From Planctomycetota bacterium (GTDB taxonomy: Bacteria; Planctomycetota; Planctomycetia; Pirellulales; Lacipirellulaceae), in the NCBI GenBank assembly GCA_029781135.1, contig JAKOXH010000039.1, positions 49,477 to 113,476 of the forward strand: 64,000 nucleotides of DNA. The letters are read 5' to 3'. Both the position numbers and the translations under genes were made by a program. The notes below the pieces were generated by a model. That model searched no databases. It saw only the letters and a list, made by a program, of their open reading frames with translations, and was not told the DNA's origin. Shown in pieces: positions 53,653 through 62,334 of the stretch; positions within the stretch are counted from its first letter, which is position 1; each line of letters opens with the position of its first letter.

Positions 53653-55961
53653 TACATCATATCCAGCGGGTCCACATCCGCGATCCACGCGACGCCCTCG
53701 GGCAGCTTCAGATCGGCCGTCGCTCGCCGCGCGATGCCTCTTAGCACGTCGCCCTCGGATGCCTGCAGTTGGAGCTGATAGCGGAAGTTGCCACGCAACT
53801 TCGCCATCGGTGCGGGTGCCGGTCCAAGAATTCGAATCGCCGGTTGATTAGCGGGATTGGCAATTTGAGCCTCGTGAACCCGCCGCGCCAATTCATCGGC
53901 AAGCGCGCGCGTGGGCTTTTCGGCTTCCCCACGCACGACGATGCGAACCATGGAAGTAAACGGCGGATAACCGAGCGCCACACGATGCGGCAGTTCCTGG
54001 TTAGCGAACGCCGGCAGATCGTGACGCACGGCCGCGACAATCGCCGGCGCATCGGGCGAAAGCGTCTGCACCAACACTCGGCCACCCTTCGGCCCACGCC
54101 CCGTCCGACCCGCAACCTGCGTGACCAGTTGAAACGTCCGCTCGGCCGCGCGGAAATCGGGCAGGTGCATCGCGGTATCCGCATTCACCACTCCCACGAG
54201 CGTGACATTGGGAAAGTCGAGCCCCTTGGCGATCATTTGTGTTCCAACCAGAATGCGATACCGTCCGTCGCGAAAGCCGGCTAGTGCCTGCTCATGACTG
54301 CCGCGGCCGCGCATGCTGTCGGTATCCATGCGTAAACAAGGATAATCCGGGAACCGCGCTCGCACTTCCGCCTCCAACTTTTGCGTGCCTAGTCCACTGA
54401 AGCGGATGCCGACGAAATCGCACTCCGGACACTTAGTGGGGGCGACGGCCTGAAAATCGCAGTAGTGGCAAATAGCCGTATTGTCGTGGCGATGAAATGT
54501 GAGTGCCAGGTCGCACTGCGGGCACCGCACCGAATGGCCACACGCCGGGCATTGAATGTGCGTCGAATGACCACGGCGATTGAGCAACAAAATCACTTGG
54601 CCGCCGTCGCGCAGCGCCTCGTGCATCGCCTGATGCAGCGGCCGGCTGATCGCGCCGCGCGATATCTTGCTGTGAATTTCGTTGCGCAAGTCGATCGTTC
54701 GCACAATGGGCATCGGCAGATTCAACACGCGCCGCGGCATCTCGACGAGTCGGTATTCGCCCCGCTGCGCACGCAGCCAACTTTCGAGCGACGGTGTCGC
54801 GCTCGCCAACACGAGCGGCACGTTTTGATCTGCCGCCCGGCGAACCGCTACATCGCGCGCGTGGTAGCGCGGCGCCGATTCTTGCTTGAACGTCGACTCG
54901 TGCTCCTCGTCGAGAACGATCAGGCCAAGATGCGGCGTCGGTGCGAAGATCGCGCTCCGGGCACCGACCACCACCTGCACTTCGCCCCGGGCGATCCTGC
55001 GCCAATGTTCATGGCGTTCGACATCGCTCAAATGACTGTGCAACACCGCGACACGATCGAATCGGGCGCGAAATCTACCCACGGTTTGCGGCGTCAAGCT
55101 GATTTCCGGAACCAGCAGAATCGCTTGCCGGCCATAACGCACGACTTCTTCAATTGCCTGAATATAGACTTCGGTCTTTCCGCTGCCCGTAACTCCATGA
55201 ATGAGAATCGTTTGATGCTCGGCCGCTTCCAGCGCGCTGCGAATCGCCGCCAACGCCTGCACTTGATCGGCGTTGAGGTCGTGTGCTGCCTGGCGGGCCG
55301 CCGCTTCTTGTGGAAGTCGATCGTTGCTCAATCGTTCCACGGATGTGACTATTAACCCCTTCTTCCGCAACTCGCCGATCGGTGCCTGCGTGCAACCGGC
55401 TTCGGCCGCAAGCTGCTTCGCCGTGACGGGGCGACGGCTCGCGATGAGTTGCTGCATTACCGTCGCCTGTTTCGGCGAGAGCTTCATTTCGGCTATACGG
55501 GCAGCCGCATCCGGCGCTGCCGCGAGGAACACGACGTCACGCGTCCCCACATCATGCCGCACGCCGGCCGGTACGATCGCCTCGAGTGCCTGCCCCAACG
55601 GGCACAAGTAATAATCGGCCATCCACCGCGCCAGCCGCAGCATCGGCGGCGAGATCAGCGCGTGCCGATCAAGAACCCCCGCGACCGCCTTCAATTTGCG
55701 ACTGCCGACGGGCTTCGTTTCGAGCGCCACGCAGTATCCCACCACGCTCCGATTACCACGCCCCAGCGGCACGCGTACGCGGCGGCCCAATTCAAGGCGC
55801 TTCTTGGCCTCCGCCGCCCCGACCAGTTCTTCCGGCGCGAGATAGTCGAATTCTCCTTCCGGCCCACCCGGCATCACCACCGTTGCCACAAGTGCCGTAG
55901 CAGCCTCGTCGACCTCCCACGGTGCCGGCTCGATATCGAAGAGTGACTGTTGCTGGGGCAT
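53652..55961 (-). CDS. priA: Primosomal replication-restart helicase PriA
   Basis: 769 aa. The N-terminal DNA-binding part has FDYLAPEELVGAAEAKKRLE and RVRVPLGRGNRSVVGY. Walker A is LIHGVTGSGKTEVYIQA, motif II is IVLDEEHESTFKQ, and the zinc modules contain CPACGHSVRCPQCDLAL and CHYCDF...KCPECDF (eight cysteines). Later motifs are ILVGTQMIAKGLDFPNVTLV and VAGRTGRGPKGG. It restarts stalled forks by loading DnaB. Length and motif set are normal. Inverted repeats flank it on both sides. Confidence 0.96.
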   Translation of the reverse strand: MPQQQSLFDIEPAPWEVDEAATALVATVVMPGGPEGEFDYLAPEELVGAAEAKKRLELGRRVRVPLGRGNRSVVGYCVALETKPVGSRKLKAVAGVLDRHALISPPMLRLARWMADYYLCPLGQALEAIVPAGVRHDVGTRDVVFLAAAPDAAARIAEMKLSPKQATVMQQLIASRRPVTAKQLAAEAGCTQAPIGELRKKGLIVTSVERLSNDRLPQEAAARQAAHDLNADQVQALAAIRSALEAAEHQTILIHGVTGSGKTEVYIQAIEEVVRYGRQAILLVPEISLTPQTVGRFRARFDRVAVLHSHLSDVERHEHWRRIARGEVQVVVGARSAIFAPTPHLGLIVLDEEHESTFKQESAPRYHARDVAVRRAADQNVPLVLASATPSLESWLRAQRGEYRLVEMPRRVLNLPMPIVRTIDLRNEIHSKISRGAISRPLHQAMHEALRDGGQVILLLNRRGHSTHIQCPACGHSVRCPQCDLALTFHRHDNTAICHYCDFQAVAPTKCPECDFVGIRFSGLGTQKLEAEVRARFPDYPCLRMDTDSMRGRGSHEQALAGFRDGRYRILVGTQMIAKGLDFPNVTLVGVVNADTAMHLPDFRAAERTFQLVTQVAGRTGRGPKGGRVLVQTLSPDAPAIVAAVRHDLPAFANQELPHRVALGYPPFTSMVRIVVRGEAEKPTRALADELARRVHEAQIANPANQPAIRILGPAPAPMAKLRGNFRYQLQLQASEGDVLRGIARRATADLKLPEGVAWIADVDPLDMM

Positions 55962-55966
55962 GGAGT

Positions 55967-56131
55967 GGTTGAGGGTCGAAGGTTGAAGGTCGAGGGCCAG
56001 ACAGCGGAAGTGATGCTACGCATCGCGGGACAATATCCACTACAATCACAAACGATTACGATACCACTTCACCGCAGTTTAACGTTAGCCCTCGCGTTTT
56101 CTGGCCCTCGACCCTCAACTTTCGACCCTTG
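55967..56131. repeat. Inverted GAGGGTCGA repeat pair between priA and nadD
   Basis: GTTGAGGGTCGAAGGTTGAA (55969-55988) and GGTCGAGGGCCAG (55988-56000) are mirrored by CTGGCCCTCGACCCTCAACT (56101-56120) and TTCGACCC. The two arms enclose about 100 bases that must contain both divergent promoters. Confidence 0.65.
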
Positions 56132-56137
56132 ACTCCC

Positions 56138-56761
56138 ATGCGTCTCGGCATTCTTGGCGGCAGTTTCGATCCCGTGCACAACGGGCACTTAGCTCTTGCG
56201 CGCGCCGGCCAGCAGCAAGCCGCACTCGACGAAGTGTGGTTTATACCGACGGCCGTCCAACCGCTCAAACGCAAAGGGCCGCACGCCAACAATGCCCAAC
56301 GCATCGAAATGCTACAACTCGCAATCGATTCCGTGGCTAGCAAGCCGGGGCGTCCCCGCCCCCGGCCCCCCTGGCGCGTCTGCACGCTCGAAATCGATCG
56401 CGGCGGCCGAAGCTACACCGTCGATACAATGCGCCAACTTCACGAAGAACTGCCGGAAGCGAAATTGTTCTTCCTAATTGGCTCCGATGCCCTCCGCGAC
56501 GTGGCTCGCTGGAGAGAACCTCGCGAAATCTTCCGCCTGGCGACGCCGCTCGTCGTTCACCGCGCCGGCGAATTGGCGCCAGCACTGGCAACGCTAGCTG
56601 GCCTATGCCAACAGTCGACGCAACCACAAGTCATTCACATGCCGGCCGTTGATATCAGTAGCACCGAGATCCGCCAGCAAGTCGCAATGGGGAAGACAAT
56701 TGAGGCGTTCGTTCCAACCGCTGTGGCGCAGTTTATCGAACAACACCAACAGTACCACTGA
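56138..56761 (+). CDS. nadD: Nicotinate-nucleotide adenylyltransferase
   Basis: 207 aa from the ATG at 56138; a TTG at 56129 is part of a repeat. The adenylyltransferase motif is LGILGGSFDPVHNGHLALAR (GxFDPxHxGH), with DEVWFIPTAVQPLKRKG, IDRGGRSYTVDTMRQLHEEL, FLIGSDALRDVARWREP and ISSTEIRQQVAMG. It makes deamido-NAD. At about residues 68-79, between DSVA and WRVCTLEI, a repeat encodes SKPGRPRPRPP; a relative would have a short loop here. Confidence 0.92.
   Translation: MRLGILGGSFDPVHNGHLALARAGQQQAALDEVWFIPTAVQPLKRKGPHANNAQRIEMLQLAIDSVASKPGRPRPRPPWRVCTLEIDRGGRSYTVDTMRQLHEELPEAKLFFLIGSDALRDVARWREPREIFRLATPLVVHRAGELAPALATLAGLCQQSTQPQVIHMPAVDISSTEIRQQVAMGKTIEAFVPTAVAQFIEQHQQYH
56343..56367 (+). 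repeat. GC-rich repeat in nadD identical to one in nnrE
   Basis: The 25-base unit starts AGCCGGGGCGTCCCC and ends GCCCCCGGCC. It is base-for-base the same at 60056-60080 inside nnrE. In nadD its first base is codon position 2; in nnrE it is codon position 3. Confidence 0.8.
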
Positions 56762-56775
56762 TGCACAGTCATTCC

Positions 56776-56796
56776 GTAGGGTGGGCGCCGCCCACC
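56776..56796. repeat. GTAGGGTGGGC...GCCCACC unit after nadD
   Basis: GTAGGGTGGGCGCCGCCCAC lies just after nadD. It forms a hairpin and could serve as its terminator. It is the same family, in opposite orientation, as the unit inside the M50 gene at 14827-14847. Confidence 0.55.
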
Positions 56797-56922
56797 AATC
56801 GACACCGGACGAATGTCAGCCGCAAATAATATGCTGGCTTCTTCGAGAAGAGCGGCTTTCGCAGGAAATCTCAGTCGCAGCTGAAGTTCTGCGACTTCAG
56901 CTTCAGCCATTGAAACTCCGGC

Positions 56923-57183
56923 TCACGCCGCCACGGGCAAGTGCAGTCGCTCCGCCAGTTCCGGCGAGTGAATCGCACGTTCGACGCCGGCTTCGCAGCG
57001 TAGTGCATCGGCAACAATATCGAGTTGCTCGTCGACCGATTGAGCCACATCGAGCAGCAGCCACTTGCGGCCGCGGACCAGGCAATGGCCGCCGCCATCG
57101 CCACCGAGCCAGTCCTGCCGCACTACATAACCCATGCGGCGGGCGGTATCCAAAGCTTCCTTCAACATTGCAACAGTGTGCAT
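56923..57183 (-). CDS. Small conserved hypothetical protein
   Basis: 86 aa from the ATG at 57183 (MHTVAMLKEALDTARRMGY). VVRQDWLGGDGGGHCLVRGR, KWLLLDVAQSVDEQLDIVAD and LRCEAG suggest a small mixed alpha/beta fold. I recall similar proteins from planctomycetes with no known role. Reading begins eight codons after a possible upstream ATG at 57207. It is convergent with nadD. Confidence 0.6.
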   Translation of the reverse strand: MHTVAMLKEALDTARRMGYVVRQDWLGGDGGGHCLVRGRKWLLLDVAQSVDEQLDIVADALRCEAGVERAIHSPELAERLHLPVAA

Positions 57184-57530
57184 CCTTGCACCTCCAGGTG
57201 AGCACAAGCAGCTCCGCTACCGTGCTAGTCCCACAGCCATTAGCTGCGGCGATTAAACAACAACTATGCTTCTCTTAGTCTCGGCTAAATGGGGCCAGAT
57301 TCTATCGCCCAGTGTTGGAGTCGCCTAGGTAGATTCGACGATACAAGGCTTAGCACGCAAATCAATGGCCCACAACAAGTTAAGACACGTCAACCCGGCA
57401 ATTGGGCCATGCCGCGGCAACAGGCGAAGACGCGAGAACTTTGTCGATAGCTATTAGCTGTCAGCTATCAGCCAGACGAACTGCTGCAGCCTTCATAACG
57501 TGCAGTTAGCGAACGGTAGAATAAACGACG
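57184..57530. other. Gap with a TAGCTATTAGCTGTCAGC repeat
   Basis: 347 bases between divergent genes. GATAGCTATTAGCTGTCAGC and CTATCAGCC (57446-57472) look like another dispersed repeat unit. The rest should contain the kinase promoter; no clear boxes and no other gene are seen. Confidence 0.4.
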
Positions 57531-58349
57531 ATGGACAACACGGTTTCTCTCGAACGCCAATTCGAAGTGCTGGAAGCCGAACTGCGCCAAGCCCGCCGCA
57601 TGGCCGCCCTGGGCGAACTCGTGAGCACCACGACCCACGAATTCAACAACGTGCTCACGACGATCATCAATTACGCCAAGCTCGGCATGCGGCATAAGGA
57701 TGAGCCTTCGCGCGACAAAGCCTTCACCAAAATCCTGGCGGCCGCCGAACGGGCCGAGAAAATTACGAACGCCGTCTTAGGACTGGCCCGCAACCGCGGC
57801 CATGAACGCGCGCCGACCGACCTCGCAAAACTCATTGAATCATCGCTCGTGCTTCTGGAGCGCGAGATGCAAAAGTACCGCATCCTGGTCGAAACGCAAT
57901 TCGAAGCCGCGCCACCGGCACACGTGTGCGGCAATGAAATCCAGCAGGTACTGCTCAATCTGCTGACCAACTCCCGGCAAGCCATGCCGCGCGGCGGGCG
58001 AATTCTCATCCGCGTCGCGCACGACCCAGCCGCCAATACCGTCGATCTCACGATTCGCGATTCCGGCACGGGAATCCCGCCCGAAGTGCTGCCCAAAATC
58101 TTCGACCGCTACTTCACCACAAAAGCCGGCCCCGATGCCAGCGGCAAAGGCGGCACCGGTGTGGGCTTGGCGATGTGCCGCGAAATCATCGAAGGCCATC
58201 AGGGCAAGATTCGCGTTGAGAGTACGGTTGGTGTGGGCACCGCGTTTACGCTCAAGCTGCCGATTGCCAAAGAGACGGCCGCCGCTGCCACACCGATCCC
58301 CAAGCTCGGCATTCCAACTGCAGCAGCGCATTCGATGCGGCAAATATAG
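57531..58349 (+). CDS. Soluble sensor histidine kinase (NtrB-like)
   Basis: 272 aa with no membrane segment and no PAS domain. A short coiled coil (VLEAELRQARRMAALGELV) leads into the H-box TTTHEFNNVLTTIINYAKLG, with the HEFNN pattern typical of the NtrB-type HPK4 group. The N-box is LLNLLTNSRQAMPRGG, the G1 box DSGTGIPPE, and the G2 box GGTGVGLAMCREIIEGHQG. It must obtain its signal from a partner protein. No response regulator is adjacent; the three histidine kinases in this window are all orphans. Confidence 0.88.
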   Translation: MDNTVSLERQFEVLEAELRQARRMAALGELVSTTTHEFNNVLTTIINYAKLGMRHKDEPSRDKAFTKILAAAERAEKITNAVLGLARNRGHERAPTDLAKLIESSLVLLEREMQKYRILVETQFEAAPPAHVCGNEIQQVLLNLLTNSRQAMPRGGRILIRVAHDPAANTVDLTIRDSGTGIPPEVLPKIFDRYFTTKAGPDASGKGGTGVGLAMCREIIEGHQGKIRVESTVGVGTAFTLKLPIAKETAAAATPIPKLGIPTAAAHSMRQI

Positions 58350-58412
58350 CCGACCCGTCTCGGGTCGGCGTTGCGGTGCTTGTTTCCGCCCGGCCGAAAC
58401 GGCCAGGCTATC
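58345..58412. repeat. GACCCGTCTCGGGTCGG hairpin and GGCCG repeats
   Basis: CCGACCCGTCTCGGGTCGG (58350-58368) is a strong hairpin directly after the kinase stop codon. CGGCCGAAACGGCCAGGCTA (58391-58410) follows. Both sit between convergent genes and probably terminate them. Confidence 0.6.
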
Positions 58413-58419
58413 TGCCGAC

Positions 58420-59334
58420 TCACCGGGCGAACAACGAACGCCGTGCGCTCGTGATACCATTCAGCCGTGCGTGAATTTCGGCCAACATCCGTTGTTCGAG
58501 GGCTGGATCGCGGCCCAGCGAAAGCCAGCGCGAAGCCCGTCGCGTACGACTCACATCGTCCGCACGATCGTTCGGCAAGGTGATATCCATATTGAGGGCC
58601 GCCGCCCCGGCTGTTGATTTTTCAGGCCGTGGCAGATCCTCAATCTCTTTCTCCACGATGACTTCCACGCGGTAGCTGCCTGTGTCGGGAATCACGCGGA
58701 CCGTCGCCCGCCGCCGAATGCTCTGGAACGTGCTCTCCCAGCGATTGAACGTGCCGATCGAATCCTGGCGATGAGGTTCCAGCCACGTGGCACTATCTTG
58801 CGGCACCGTATCGATGCGGCCTTCCATGCAGCCTTCGACGCCGCGACGGGCTCGTTGCTCGCGGGCAATCTTAAAGTAATCGCTCACTACATCGGCAATT
58901 TGATCCCACGCCAATTCGTCGTCGACGACCGGCACCGTAATCGCGCTCGGTGGCCCACCGACCACCGGCTGGCCGGGCACAGTTGCCCCGGGCCCGACGA
59001 CGACTGGCGGCGGCGCAGGCATTGTCCCGATAGGCGGCGCGACGGCTGCACTGCCGGTTGATGGCACCGGCGGGCCGAAGATCGAACCCGGCGTCTGACT
59101 CGGCAGCGGCACCACGGTCGATCCAGGCGGATACGTGGGCAGCGCTGGCGAGCTGGGATCGACCGTCGCCGGGGCCATCGGCACATACGGCTGGCCACTC
59201 ACGACGCCCGGGGCGGCCGGAGCCGCGAAGGGAACGCCAACTGCCTGCGCGGGTTCTGCGAATTGCTGTGCCCACAAGTATGGACCGCCGGCAAGAAAAA
59301 TTAGCGACACCAGAATAAAATGCCAGCATTTCAT
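58420..59334 (-). CDS. Exported Pro-rich protein of unknown function
   Basis: 304 aa. The signal peptide MKCWHFILVSLIFLAGG ends near LWAQQFAE. Residues about 30-140 are Pro/Ala/Val-rich and low in complexity. The C-terminal half is a defined domain: AWDQIADVVSDYFKIAREQR, GRIDTVPQDSATWLEPHRQD, SIGTFNRWESTFQSIRRRAT and VRVIPDTGSYRVEVIVEKEI. It may be a periplasmic or outer-membrane-associated structural protein. I recall planctomycete relatives without a function. Confidence 0.7.
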   Translation of the reverse strand: MKCWHFILVSLIFLAGGPYLWAQQFAEPAQAVGVPFAAPAAPGVVSGQPYVPMAPATVDPSSPALPTYPPGSTVVPLPSQTPGSIFGPPVPSTGSAAVAPPIGTMPAPPPVVVGPGATVPGQPVVGGPPSAITVPVVDDELAWDQIADVVSDYFKIAREQRARRGVEGCMEGRIDTVPQDSATWLEPHRQDSIGTFNRWESTFQSIRRRATVRVIPDTGSYRVEVIVEKEIEDLPRPEKSTAGAAALNMDITLPNDRADDVSRTRRASRWLSLGRDPALEQRMLAEIHARLNGITSARRSLFAR

Positions 59335-59711
59335 CGAATTAACTGGGGTTATGTCGAACGCCAGCTCCGCAAACGAGTTGCTTTCTATCTATCCTACGGA
59401 TGACGAGTGCAAATTCGCAGGGCCGCGAACCCAGCACTCGTCATTGAAGAGGCAGACGCGGCAGGGATGCCGCGGCTGACCTTTGGCTCCGCAGGCTGCG
59501 GAATCATCGTCAAATGATGAAGTCGTGGCAATACAAACCCATCGGAAAAAATGCGTACTTTGGTAAAAAGGGGCAATTGATGGGCTTATCATCGGCCGCA
59601 AGGCCGAATCTACCGCCAACAGGTACCGCCCGTTGGAAGGGATCATTGGGCATCATCTATCCCAGTAAATTCGGCGTCGCCGCCGACGCTAACAACATTC
59701 ACAATACGGGA
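59335..59711. other. Divergent gap upstream of nnrE
   Basis: 377 bases. The nnrE frame is open back to 59514 but encodes nothing recognisable there. CGCGGCAGGGATGCCGCGG (59459-59477) forms a hairpin of unknown role. Promoters for both flanking genes must lie here. Confidence 0.4.
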
Positions 59712-60416
59712 ATGATGCCCCCTGCCCTAACACGCGAGCAATCGCGCGACATCGACCGCCGGGCGATCGAAGAATTCGGCTTCTCCGGCCTCGTGTTGAT
59801 GGAGAACGCTGGCCGCGGCTGTGTCGATGTGCTCGAACGCCATGGCATCGATGGCCCCGTGATAATCCTCTGCGGCAAAGGCAACAACGCTGGCGACGGC
59901 TTCGTCATCGCCCGGCACTTGGCAATTCGCGGTCACACTTCCCGCGTAATATTACTTGCGGCCCCAACTGAACTGCGCGGCGACGCCGCCACCAACTTCG
60001 CCATCCTGCAAAAAACCGGCGTCCCGATCATCGACCTTTCGTACCATAACCAGCGAGCCGGGGCGTCCCCGCCCCCGGCCACGGAACTCCGTACCGCACT
60101 AGATCATCACGCCCACGACGCCGCCTGGCTCGTCGACGCCCTTCTCGGCACCGGTGCCACCGGCGAACCACGCCCACCGTTCGACGCCGCAATCGACTGG
60201 ATCAACGCTCACAGTGCGTCAACCAAAGTTCTCGCTGTTGATCTCCCCAGCGGCCTCGATTGCGACACCGGCCGACCAGCCCAGCACACCGTTCGCGCCG
60301 ACCACACCTGCACCTTCGCCACGATGAAAACCGGCTTTCTCCAACCGGCCGCCCACCCCTTTCTCGGCCAAGTTCACGTTTGCGACATCGGCGTGCCATC
60401 ACGGCTAATTTCATAA
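59712..60416 (+). CDS. nnrE: NAD(P)H-hydrate epimerase
   Basis: 234 aa from the ATG at 59712 (or 59715). It belongs to the YjeF N-terminal family that interconverts R- and S-NAD(P)HX so the dehydratase can repair them. Motifs are SGLVLMENAGRGCVD, ILCGKGNNAGDGFVIARHL, WLVDALLGTGATGEPRPPF and VDLPSGLDCDTGRPA, with the catalytic Asp. Residues about 115-123 (RAGASPPPA) come from the repeat shared with nadD, in the loop before the DALLGTG strand. nnrD is a separate gene at 37035. Confidence 0.92.
   Translation: MMPPALTREQSRDIDRRAIEEFGFSGLVLMENAGRGCVDVLERHGIDGPVIILCGKGNNAGDGFVIARHLAIRGHTSRVILLAAPTELRGDAATNFAILQKTGVPIIDLSYHNQRAGASPPPATELRTALDHHAHDAAWLVDALLGTGATGEPRPPFDAAIDWINAHSASTKVLAVDLPSGLDCDTGRPAQHTVRADHTCTFATMKTGFLQPAAHPFLGQVHVCDIGVPSRLIS
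60056..60080 (+). repeat. GC-rich repeat in nnrE identical to one in nadD
   Basis: The 25 bases begin AGCCGGGGCGTCCCC and are identical to 56343-56367 but read in another codon phase, giving AGASPPPA here and KPGRPRPRPP in nadD. Confidence 0.8.
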
Positions 60417-60485
60417 GTTCAGCACATAGGTCGATGAAGGACCTTCAGAATGGCACGCAGCCGGTCGGCAAGATATAATCAAGTT

Positions 60486-60692
60486 ATGAGCACCCTTTTG
60501 GAAATCGAAGCTGCGGTCGAAGCGCTGCCTCCTGCCGATAAGCAACAGCTGCTGCTATTTCTTGCGGCCCGGGTGCGGGAGCAGGCCGGACCGCTCCCTG
60601 CGCCGCGAACTTTCTCGCGCGAGCTGTTGAGTTCATGGATCGCTGAAGACGAAACCGATTTGCAGCGTTTTCGCGATGGCAGCGCTCAGTGA
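60486..60692 (+). CDS. Small antitoxin-like protein
   Basis: 68 aa from the ATG at 60486. MSTLLEIEAAVEALPPADKQ and LLLFLAARVREQ are typical of short helical antitoxins found before PIN-domain toxins, ending in a Trp/Asp-rich tail (LLSSWIAEDETDLQRFRDG). The ORF overlaps the start of the PIN gene by 4 bp, so the two are coupled. Confidence 0.65.
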   Translation: MSTLLEIEAAVEALPPADKQQLLLFLAARVREQAGPLPAPRTFSRELLSSWIAEDETDLQRFRDGSAQ

Positions 60693-61106
60693 AGCTATTT
60701 CTCGATAGTAGCGTGTTGCTTGCCGCCAGCGGTTCTCGGCGCGGTGCCTCGCGCGAAGTAATTCGTCTTGCGGATGAATGCAAATGGCTTCTGCTAGCCA
60801 CTCCCTACGTCGTTAGTGAGGTTCTCGCCAACTTGGCTAACCTCGCCGAAACCGCAAGGACGGATTGGGCGGCGCTGATGCCCAATCTTACGTTGATGGA
60901 CGATGTACTGACGCTGGACAGGGCGGCAGTCTTCGAGCCGGCGAAAGATCGCCCAATCCTGTTCAGCGCCTTAGGCAGATGTGTTATTAACGCTCGATCG
61001 GACTGACTTCGGCGCGCTGCTGGGCAATAACTCTTGCGGCTTGCCGATCTTGACGCCCGGAATGTTCCTCGAACGCGAACGAACAGCGGGCAGACTGAAA
61101 CGGTAA
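60689..61106 (+). pseudogene. PIN-domain toxin interrupted by a one-base frameshift
   Basis: The first 94 codons give a PIN domain: KLFLDSSVLLAASGSRRGAS with the first Asp, TPYVVSEVLANLANLAE with a Glu, and FEPAKDRPILFSAL. The annotated frame then stops after GRCVINARSD (61006). Adding +1 at about 60974 continues with ADVLLTLDRTDFGALLGNNS and ends ILTPGMFLERERTAGRLKR at 61106, carrying the missing acidic motif LTLDRTDFG. One extra base explains the break. It is either a real inactivation or a sequencing error; the antitoxin gene is intact. Confidence 0.7.
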
Positions 61107-61221
61107 TTGGCTCGACTCGGTTCTGTTCGTAAGTGCGATCGTTATCCGCCTTTCGCACTGGACCGGCTTATCTCAACACTCGGCCTGCGATTGATGCAAG
61201 AAATTCTCCGATGAATCCACG

Positions 61222-62334
61222 TCACGCATTGAGCTTCACGCTCGGATCATCCGCCACGTTAACCCACACGTGGACGTGGGGTGCCCCGCGATAGTGCCAC
61301 ACGAACGCGGGGCCTTCCAGCCGCCAGATGTCCCAGACGCCGTCCTTGCCGATATCCTCCTGGGCGTAGTAGGCGAGATGGCAGTTGTCGAGGCCGCCTT
61401 GGGCCTTGAGGCATTGGGTGACTTCGTCACGATCGCTTTGCCGATAGGGCTCGACGAGCAGCGCCATCACCTGCTGCAGATGTTCCTTCTGATCGCTCGA
61501 CATCTCGCGCACGGGCAGGCCCTGGAACTTGCCGTCTTTCCCGCGGAAGGCGACTTGTTGCTCCTTGGGTAAACCTTCTTTCAGCAAGGCTTGGGCCTGT
61601 TGTTTGCCGTCGAGCATTTGGTACAGCTTGTTGGCGGCCTGGGCCTGCGGCCAAAACACGTTGCCGGGGTGCGTCGGGCCTTCGTTGAAGCCGTCGGCCG
61701 CGTGGCCGTAGAAAATCGGACCGCCGAAGGCCACGTGGTCGGCTGAGTTGCCGTCGCAGCGGATGGTCATATGCCGGCCCGTCATCACGAATTCGAACTT
61801 GTCGCTACCTGGCTTCCCAAAAATAGCGATGCTATTCTTCGCGCCATAGCCCTCGGAATCGTCGGCCAGTTGCTTGTCGATTCGTGAATGCCACTCGGGA
61901 TTGATGATGCCCTCGAAAATGCCGCGAATGATCTTCCGCTGGTCGTCGGTGTAGAACTCCTTGTCGTTGATGAACTTCTCGGTGATCTCCCAGTTGTTGG
62001 CGACTCGTGTGCGGAGCAATCCGCGGTCCTTGTCGACGTGTTCCCAATCGAAACACATGATCTCGCGTTGTTTCGGCGAAAGTGCTTCGTACAGCACCTT
62101 CACGAGCGACTCGGGCGTACCCGCGGCAGCCGGCTCCACTTTCGCCTTCGCCCACACCCGCCCCGCCGGCAACACGCCACCCAGCGCCGTCGCCCCCAGC
62201 ACCGCCCCACCGGCCGCAGTCAAAAACTCACGCCGTTGAAGACGCCGCGCACCGACCAAACTTGTACAGCAATCGCAGCTAGGAATCGTTGTCTCTGGGA
62301 CGTTATTCGTCGTATTATTAGCAAGAGGTTTCAT
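61222..62334 (-). CDS. Tat-exported DUF3500 protein
   Basis: 370 aa. A twin-arginine signal (RRLQRREFLTAAGGAVLGA) follows a 30-residue leader; the mature part starts near VWAKAKVEPAAAG. DUF3500 features are LSPKQREIMCFDWEHVDKD, FYTDDQRKIIRGIFEGIINP, MTGRHMTIRCDGNSADHVAF, GGPIFYGH and WHYRGAPHVHVWVN. The His-rich strands suggest a metal site, and the Tat pathway implies folding with a cofactor in the cytoplasm. The function is unknown. It is divergent from the next gene. Confidence 0.85.
   Translation of the reverse strand: MKPLANNTTNNVPETTIPSCDCCTSLVGARRLQRREFLTAAGGAVLGATALGGVLPAGRVWAKAKVEPAAAGTPESLVKVLYEALSPKQREIMCFDWEHVDKDRGLLRTRVANNWEITEKFINDKEFYTDDQRKIIRGIFEGIINPEWHSRIDKQLADDSEGYGAKNSIAIFGKPGSDKFEFVMTGRHMTIRCDGNSADHVAFGGPIFYGHAADGFNEGPTHPGNVFWPQAQAANKLYQMLDGKQQAQALLKEGLPKEQQVAFRGKDGKFQGLPVREMSSDQKEHLQQVMALLVEPYRQSDRDEVTQCLKAQGGLDNCHLAYYAQEDIGKDGVWDIWRLEGPAFVWHYRGAPHVHVWVNVADDPSVKLNA

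Noticed and set aside
54465..55355. A 296-codon plus-strand frame opposite priA
   Set aside because: The Arg/Gln-rich composition and the intact PriA motifs on the other strand mark it as a shadow frame.
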